NCBI GenBank assembly: GCA_973895155.1
Contig: OZ316898.1
Span: forward strand, 5,270,001-5,334,000
Source of the DNA: Marsupella aquatica
Taxonomy: Eukaryota > Marchantiophyta
DNA length: 64,000 nucleotides
Reading direction: 5' to 3'
In this document: one piece after another, positions 56,507 to 64,000 of the stretch
Layout: the number at the start of each line of letters is the position of its first letter
Position numbering within the stretch: position 1 is the first letter of the stretch
Made by a program: the position numbers and the translations under genes
The notes under the pieces: model-generated
The model's input: only the letters and a program-made list of their open reading frames with translations
Told to the model about the DNA's origin: nothing
The model's database searches: none

Positions 56507-59500
56507 ATGTCGACCTTACATGTGGGTTCTGGCTCCTCTTCAGACGCTCCATTCGCATGTGGATCTCGAAGTCCTCGTAAGGTAGTCTCAGTCCAGACCA
56601 CGAGAGTGATATCGCCCGCTGTTGGCGTGGTAGACCACCTGCAGTGACGTTTCCGGCAATGAGCAAACTTGGCCGCAAAATTTGTATAAAATCACAATGA
56701 TTTTCATGACTTGTTGACAGTAATTTTGCTGTTGGGATACAGATTATTTTGGTGCATATGTAATTGCACGTACTGATGTTGCTCTTTGCTTTTCTTAGGT
56801 GAATGAATCTGTCTACAAATTCGACAGGCCGCAAGACACTCCTACTTTGCAAATTCTGTTTTTTCATGGACTCCAATTTGATGATTCTTTGGAAACTCAT
56901 GTCCGTAATTGGGAAAGTAGAGACAGGTCTCTCATCTGGCCTGAAAAGTGGTTGGTTGAAGATTTTCCCACTGCCGATATCCTGTACATTTCCTATGATG
57001 GATTGGTAAAAAAAGGATCCCACTTGAATGAAAGTCTGGGGATGTACATTATTGCCGAAAATTTGATGTCTGACCTAATTCAAGCGGGTGTTGGTCAAAT
57101 TTGGAACTGTCCGGTCATAATGGTTGGGCATTGCTTTGGTGGTATGGTCATCAAAGAGCTATGTTTGCACGCTCATAAAGCGCGGAGCGATCCCACCAAA
57201 CGCAAAATGTTTCTTGACAATGTGAGAGGAATATTTAATTACAGTACTCCTCATCATGGGAGTGACATTTTCGAGAGAGTTGGAGATATGAAACACCCTT
57301 TGTGGTCATACTTTCGAGTTTTGAGCACAGAAGGAGCACGACTTAATCACGAGTTCGATCATTTGTGCAAATTACATGGATGGATAATCCGTGGTATTGG
57401 AGCTGGTCTCCGTGTTCCATCGGTACACATACTTTCATCCCCAGCTTTGTCTACGCTCACTGGCTATTTTTCTGTAGACTGAGTAAAATTGTGTGAACGT
57501 CAACTCAATGAAGAGCATCTTGAAACTGTGCTGACATAGTGTGTATTCCGTAAGTGGGCGGCACCGTGAGTCAGAGTTTTTGAAAATGCTTATATCCTCT
57601 TTAGTCTAATGCGGGTTAGGCATATAATCTTGTACAATAGAGTTGTGTGTAGTCATCGACCTTTTTCAAAGATAAGCAGAATTACCTGTTCCATTTATTT
57701 GCTTTTTCATCTAGATTGTTACTATCTTAACAAGCTTTTTGTCAAGGATTTTATTCTGCAAGAAGCCATGTAACTTAGGGATATAATGGAGCGTACTCCT
57801 GGTGTGTAGGGCCGGTTCAAAGGTCTGCTTCTAGTCAAGGAGTCATCTGCAAGAGGAGGGGAGTCTTTCAGTGTGAGGGAAGCCGACCACTTTGCGATTT
57901 GCAAACCAGAAAGTAAAACTTCAAGTGGCTACTATGAGCTCAAGGAACTCCTTCGCAGCATTCACAGTAGCATTCGAAAGGTAATTTGTTTCTTCCTACT
58001 TTGAGGTCACATGATCAGCCTGCTTTGGTTGGATCGTAATAATTTTTATTATAACTGTTTGTGCATAATGTTACCAAAGCTTTACAGGCGGTGTAGCAAG
58101 CTCTGTCTAAACGCGGCTACGTATCCATCGATTCCTGCGAGAGCACTTATTGCGGATGGATGGTACTTGCGGTGTATATCCTACGTGAAGATTCAGTCTC
58201 TAGTGTCCAATAACCCCTCGTTGCCTGAGTTTATCTGTGGAAACCTCCTGGTTTTGCATAAAAGACAGCATACAGTTAGGACACAGTCATTGCGATACCA
58301 TTGCAAATCATGTGAAATAGGTACGACCATCAGCAATGACTTATGTCTCGAACGGTAAGACAACGAGTACTGGACGTCCTAAGCATTCCCAGATAGGACT
58401 CAGTCCGGTCGATTTGATTGATAGAGGAGATAGGACCCGAGGATCATCCCTAGCGGTCGCAGACTGGAACCAAGCGACAAGAAACCTGTGTCACTCAATG
58501 CACTCGGCGTCATTCCATCGACTGTGATATATGCCTGATCAGCCTCAGTATAAAGTCTGCATACACTGTCAATCGCTGGAAAAAACTGGGAAACGACAGC
58601 ATCGATCTAAATTGACAAATAAAATTAGGAGATGACTGAGCGGAAGATAGTGCTAGAGTAGTTGAGCATGCCAGCGACTAGATTACAACCATGGAAACTC
58701 GGCAAAGCTATTGCCATCCTGATAAATATCTCACAAATGTGGTCATTTTAGGAGCAGTTCCCTGCACGTGCTGGGATCGATGTGGTCATTCTCTTCTTTA
58801 AATTAGCGACTGTGGAGATTCAATAAGTATCCTCACTTCAATTTCCCATTGTCTGATGTTGATATATCGGTTTCATCTTTGCAGGCAACGAGGCTTATTC
58901 ATGGACTCCCGACTTATCCTACCGATTTGGAAAGGCGTTGGCACGAGGTTCAAGTAAAGCTAGCACAAGCGCCAGTAGTAGGCATCGTTGGCATGGGCGG
59001 AATCGGGAAAACAACTATTGCTAAGGAACTATACAACAACATCTCTAGAAATTTTGAATATGCGTGTTTTACTGAAACTGTCACAGGCATCCAGAAGCAC
59101 GAGGTAGAGAAGCAGATACTCGGAAATTTTCATCGCCGTGGGACTAGGGTCGAGAAAAATCAGATTGAGTGGTCTGACCTGGAGAAGACAAAGACACTGA
59201 TCGTCTTGGATGGTGTGGATCATAAACAAATCATACCTTTGCCCGATTTGGATTTCTTTGGGGAAGGGAGCCGTTTGATCATTACAAGTCGTGATCAAGG
59301 CGTTTTGGATGTTTTTGCAAACCGTGTCATTTACGACGTTGAGTTTCTCATCGACGACGAGGCAAAGAAGCTCTTCTGCCGGCATACATTTGGGGAAGAC
59401 GGAATTCCAGACCATCTCTTACAGGCAAATCATCACTTGAATGAAAATGTGGAGGGAGTGGTAAAGAAATGCGGCGGGCTACCATTGACGTTGGAAGTAA

Positions 59501-62500
59501 CGGGGTGCTATCTCAGACGTCACATGACTAACGCTAATGTGTGGAAGCAGACAATAGAGAAGCTAGGAAAGGCGCAATCTGTTAATGGGCTTCGGGATGA
59601 CAGAGTGTGGTCTTCCTTGAAAGTGAGCTATGATGGTCTTGATAGTGACCTACAAGGCATGTTCGTCGAAGCCGGGACGTATTTCTTTGGGCAACGTGTA
59701 CAGCAAGCCCTCGCAGCTTGGAGCACTGCTTATGGAAATTCAGATGCAGCCTGGGCTATCTTGCTCAGTACATCCATGGTGAAGGAAATAGACAGGAGGA
59801 AACTGTGGAATTGGCCCGATGACAAGATTGAGCCATGGGACGACGGCAAGGTGATATGGGTGCACGAGCACCTGCGTGATCTGGCCAATAATCTCTCGAC
59901 GGGGGCGACAGTATCGATGTGTGTGGGAGGGGGTTGCGCAGAAGTGGATCTTCTCAATGTTGTAAGTACAAACCAGAGACTTCGTGACAAAATAGAGCCG
60001 GTTTTATTAATGAGCAATTGAAAGCAATGAATGTCAACATTTTGGAGAGTACACTCAGCTGCATTATATTTTCATCTCGACAATTGTTTCTTTTACAAGA
60101 TTCAAGGACCTTTTGCGCTTTGGTAGTTTAGAACGGAAATTCAGTGGTTTTATCCGTGCTTACTTATGGCGCAGAATCCAGTTACATGACAATTGATACT
60201 CCTCCGTTTTCACTCAGTAGTTGTATTTTTCGGAAAACGCTTATTTGTGATTTCACGTGTCATCAGGTGAAATCCGAGACAAAACACTTGCGGATAGTAG
60301 GCGGTTTGGCTATGCTAGGACCAACGAAGATTCGGTTAGAAATGCTGGATAAGCTGGAAGAATTGAAATATTTGGAGCTGCATTATGTTCCGCCTGAAGG
60401 GCTGAGCACGAACCTTCCAAAGAAGCTTTCCTTACTGATATGGAAATATCATTATGAAGGGGATTCCCTGCCGATCAGTCTGAAGGGAATGAACAATTTG
60501 GCTGTACTAGAACTCTCAGGGTGCACAATTTCGGAGGAATCTATTGACACATTGGGAACATTAACCAACCTGCGGACTCTATCGCTTCAGTATATGAAAG
60601 GACTTCACCGTCTCCCAGAGAATTTGGATCGTCTGTCCCAGTTGAATCGGTTGGAATTATCGGGACTGGAAACATTGCCGCATTCGATTGGTCACCTCCG
60701 GGCCCTGGAACATTTGGTGTTAGACTGTCGCAACTTTAAGTATTTGCCGGATTCTTTTGGCAATCTGTCTTCTCTGGCAACATTACAGATGAATCACTGT
60801 AACCGGCTTAGAAGTCTGCCCGACTCCTTTGGGCGACTCACGTCTTTGACAACCTTCCAAATCCAAATGTGCGAAATGCTAGATAAGGTGCCGGAAACGT
60901 TCGGAGCTCTCAAGGCTCTTAAAACATTCTGGATAACGAAGGCTAAGCGCCTGAAGGCCCTACCCGAAAGCCTTGGCAACTTATCTGCTCTCACATATTT
61001 GTCTCTCGTAGGTTGTGAGATTCTTGAAAGTCTGCCTGCGAGCTTTGGTATGCCCTCTTCTTTGGAAGAACTTGAGTTGCGTGAGCTCGAGCGGCTAGAT
61101 ACGGTGCCGAAAACGTTTGGAGACCTCAAGGCACTTAAAAGATTAGTGATAGCGGATGCTAAGCGCCTGAAGTCCCTACCCGAAAGCTTTGGCAACTTAC
61201 CTGCTCTCACAGATTTGCATCTCGAAGGTTGTGAGATTCTTGAAAGTCTGCCTGCGAGCTTTGGCATGCTCTCTTCTTTGGAAGAACTTGAGTTGCGTGA
61301 GCTGGAGCGGCTAGATACGGTGCCGAAAACGTTTGGAGACCTCAAGGCACTTAAAAGATTAGTGATAGCGGATGCTAAGCGCCTGAAGTCCCTACCCGAA
61401 AGCTTTGGCAACTTACCTGCTCTCACAGATTTGCATCTCGAAGGTTGTGAGATTCTTGAAAGTCTGCCTGCGAGCTTTGGCATGCTCTCTTCTTTGGAAG
61501 AACTTGAGTTGCGTAAGCTGGAGCGGCTAGATACGGTGCCGAAAACGTTTGGAGACCTCAAGGCACTTAAAAGATTAGTGATAGCGGATGCTAAGCGCCT
61601 GAAGTCCCTACCCGAAAGCTTTGGCAACTTATATGCTCTCACAGATTTGCGTCTCAAACATTGTGAGAGTCTTGAAAGTCTGCCTGCGAGCTTTGGCATG
61701 CTTTCTTCTTTGGAAGAACTTGAGTTGCGTGAGCTGGAGCGGCTAGATACGGTGCCGAAAACGTTTGGAGACGTCAAGGCACTTAAAAGATTAGTGATAG
61801 CGGGGGCTAAGCGCCTGAAGTCCCTACCCGAAAGCTTTGGCAACTTATATGCTCTCACAGATTTGCGTCTCGAACGTTGTGAGAGTCTTGAAAGTCTGCC
61901 TGCGAGCTTTGGCATGCTCTCTTCTTTGGAAGAACTTGAGTTGCATCAGCTGGAGCGGATAGATGCGGTGCCGAAAACGTTTGGAGACCTCAAGGCGCTT
62001 AAAAGATTAGTGATAGCGGAGGCTAAGCGCCTGAAGTCCCTACCCGAAAGCTTTGGCAACTTATATGCTCTCACAGATTTGTGGCTCAGACGTTGTGAGA
62101 GTCTTGAAAGTCTGCCTGCGAGCTTTGGCATGCTCTCGTCTTTGGAAGAACTTGTTTTGGGTTGGGTGGAGCGGCTAGATACGGTGCCGAAAACGTTTGG
62201 AGACCTCAAGGCACTTAAAAGATTAGTGATAGCGGAGGCTAAGCGCCTGAAGTCCCTACCCGAAAGCTTTGGCAACTTATATGCTCTCACAGATTTGCGT
62301 CTCATACGTTGTGAGAGTCTTGAAAGTCTGCCTGCGAGCTTTGGCATGCTCTCTTCTTTGGAAGAACTTGAGTTGCGTGAGCTGGAGCGGCTAGATACGG
62401 TGCCGAAAACGTTTGGAGACCTCAAGGCACTTAAAAGATTAGTGATAGCGGATGCTAAGCGCCTGAAGTCCCTACCCGAAAGCTTTGGCAACTTATATGC

Positions 62501-63599
62501 TCTCATAGATTTGCGTCTCGAACGTTGTGAGAGTCTTGAAAGTCTGCCTGCGAGCTTTGGCATGCTCTCGTCTTTGGAAGAACTTGTTTTGGGTGCGGTG
62601 GAGCGGCTAGATACGGTGCCGGAAACGTTCGGAGATCTCAAGGCTCTTACAAAAGTAGACATAATGAGGGCCACACGCCTGAAGGCCCTACCCGAAAGCT
62701 TTGGCAACTTATCTGCTCTCAAATACTTGTGTCTCCATGGTTGTGACAGTCTTAAAAAATTGCCGACGAGTTTCGGGAATCTCTCTTCGTTAGTAGAATT
62801 AAAGCTCAATTCCTGTGACCAGCTGCTGCTGGAGACTTTGGGTCATCTCAAGGCTCTGAAAACATTAGAATTACTTTGGTGCAATTACCAGGAGGTGCTA
62901 CCCGACAGTTTGGGGACCCTCTCTTCACTGACAACGTTTGAGATGAGGGGGGAAAGGTTGCAGACCCTCCCGAGAACCATAGGACTGCTTCACTCACTGA
63001 CGACACTGAGGATTGTGGGGAGCAGCCTAAGCAGTATACCCGAAGAACTCGGTAACCTGTCATCTCTAGCTATTCTGTTGCTTCAATCTTGTCACAGGAT
63101 AGAGACCCTTCCGGACGGGTTAGGGCGCATTTCCTCGCTGAGACGAGTAATACTCAATGATTGCCCGAAATTGAAGAATGTACCAGATAGTTGGGGAGAG
63201 GACTTAGCGCCTCGTGAAGACAGAAGTATCGAGACAAGGAGAACAGAACGGGGGCAGTGCTCCCAGAACGCTTGTGCGTACCCGGAGAGGATTCGGCTAT
63301 TTGTGGCTCGCTGTCCATTCCTCAGTGATCGGGAACTGCGAAGATTGGGCTGGATTGAGTTTAATCCCGGAAGTTCCGATCATCTTCTATCTGCAAACGG
63401 TGTTCACGGTTACTCTATTATGTATCGGGGAAGGTGGTACCAGAGACAAGGGCCTCTCTCAGATCATAACGTGCCTCTAAAGCCGCGCAACGAAGTTCGA
63501 ACTCTCCTAACGAAGGTCGTGGAAAAAACAAAGCAGAAATCAGCGGAAATCTTTATTTTGTTTGTTTGTTTGTTTGTTTTGGTTTTTGGTTGGCCTTGA
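56507..63599 (+). CDS. HNL G4: hydrolase-NB-ARC-LRR immune receptor, longest copy
   Basis: The exons are 56507-56581, 56799-57422, 57810-57980, 58885-59961 and 60267-63599, all phase 0, predicting about 1759 aa. The hydrolase domain holds HG at 48-49, GHCFGG with Cys137 as presumed nucleophile, STPHHG near 174-179 and His260 in ADHFAICKP. In the NB-ARC the P-loop is at 326-334, kinase-2 (LIVLDGVD) at 395-402, RNBS-B at 418-426, GLPL at 488-491, and VHE replaces MHD at 616-618. The kinase-2 motif ends in Asp, as in TIR-type rather than CC-type receptors. About 30 LRRs follow, including eight perfect 72-aa intervals. The C-terminus ends in a short hydrophobic run (ILFVCLFVLVFGWP) encoded by a TTTG repeat. 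The optional exon is frameshifted here (stop at about 58211), which argues against its being essential. Confidence 0.9.
60950..62760 (+). repeat. G4 LRR super-repeats, eight perfect 216-bp intervals
   Basis: Landmarks stand at 61017, 61233, 61449, 61665, 61881, 62097, 62313, 62529 and 62745, each exactly 216 bp apart. Adjacent units are nearly identical (for example 61130-61345 and 61346-61561), showing very recent local amplification. Confidence 0.95.
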
Positions 63600-63910
63600 A
63601 ACGGAAAGCTCACCCATCCACACAGGATGGACGATTGACTCAGGAGCATGCACCTCTGTATGGTAGCCCACAAGGGAGGTCCATACCCAGGACCAGGAGG
63701 GAGAGAGGGTTCGACGAGAGCCCAAAGCGGTTCAGCCAGGGCTGAGGAGAAACCAGTACTCCCACCACTATACCCGGCTCACACACACACTCACCCTCCA
63801 CAACCCTTGCACGTGAAGGGGGGATTGAACTTGGGACCTCTAGATACTAGGTTCATCCCCTGGCCAACTGACCACAGCCAGATGGTTCACAATTTGGGTC
63901 TTGTGTAACA
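63545..63910 (-). mobile_element. tRNA-related SINE-like repeat at the 3' end of G4
   Basis: This is the same element as after G3, with A-box-like and B-box-like words on the minus strand (about 63873-63857 and 63836-63818) and a (CAAA)n tail near 63580-63555. It has a single copy of the segment triplicated in G3. The G4 stop lies in its tail region. Confidence 0.5.
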
Positions 63911-64000
63911 ATATGATCTGCTTTCTATCTGACTCACAAAGCACAATCAGATGCTACTCCCTATGTTTAGACACTGGGCCTATTGTCTAGAGTGAAGCCG

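Noticed and set aside
59029-59415. Minus-strand ORF in the NB-ARC exon, present in all copies
   Set aside because: Its conservation is explained by the NB-ARC coding strand. It has no splice signals or motif of its own.
60950-62760. CRISPR-like or satellite array
   Set aside because: The repeats are coding, in frame and contiguous without spacers. They encode LRRs in a plant gene.

Overview
The window is nuclear DNA of a land plant. It has spliced genes, plant NB-ARC and LRR immune-receptor exons, a plant-type Ty1/copia retrotransposon primed by initiator tRNA-Met, and fragments of plant DNA transposons. The receptors start with a SERAC1-like alpha/beta-hydrolase domain instead of TIR or coiled-coil. 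That is the 'hydrolase-NBS-LRR' (HNL) class described from liverworts, so a bryophyte, probably a liverwort of the Marchantia type, is the best guess. Species and chromosome cannot be read from the sequence.

Layout. 1-5.3 kb: a coiled-coil ORF cut by the window edge, then a six-exon gene (1719-4481) resembling the non-transposase ORF of En/Spm (CACTA) elements, followed by a cluster of GTCAC/GTGAC words and a TAGTG end. 5.4-9.3 kb: debris of a bryophyte-type protein-kinase-like gene, split by a GC-rich 1.8 kb block and by a 179-bp MITE with a perfect 10-bp target duplication. 9.8-63.6 kb: a tandem array of HNL genes, all on the plus strand. It holds G0 (5' remnant, 10035-10515), G1 (14316-22311, frameshifted in the LRR), G2 (26626-38135, LRR exon split by a very young Copia element at 31863-36953), G3 (44790-51475, open) and G4 (56507-63599, open, longest).

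All HNL copies share one exon plan: a 75-nt leader exon; a 624-nt hydrolase exon carrying a GHCFGG elbow with Cys where Ser is usual; a 171-nt exon with the presumed catalytic His; a 1062-1077-nt NB-ARC exon; and one large LRR exon. Every inferred intron is phase 0. The LRR exon is built from a 216-bp (72-aa) super-repeat made of three 24-aa LRRs, and it expands or contracts in 72- or 216-bp steps. A part-conserved extra segment between the hydrolase and NB-ARC exons is open in G2 and G3 but broken in G1 and G4.

The spacers are duplicated with the genes. Each carries, on the minus strand, the last two exons of an isoamylase (ISA3-like starch-debranching enzyme) gene, best preserved in spacer 1 and decayed elsewhere. 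Three of the four also carry a degenerate plus-strand fragment of an unidentified protein. A tRNA-related SINE-like repeat sits at the 3' ends of G3 and G4 and appears to supply their final codons. The region therefore looks like an actively rearranging immune-receptor cluster in which only G3 and G4 keep all five exons open.
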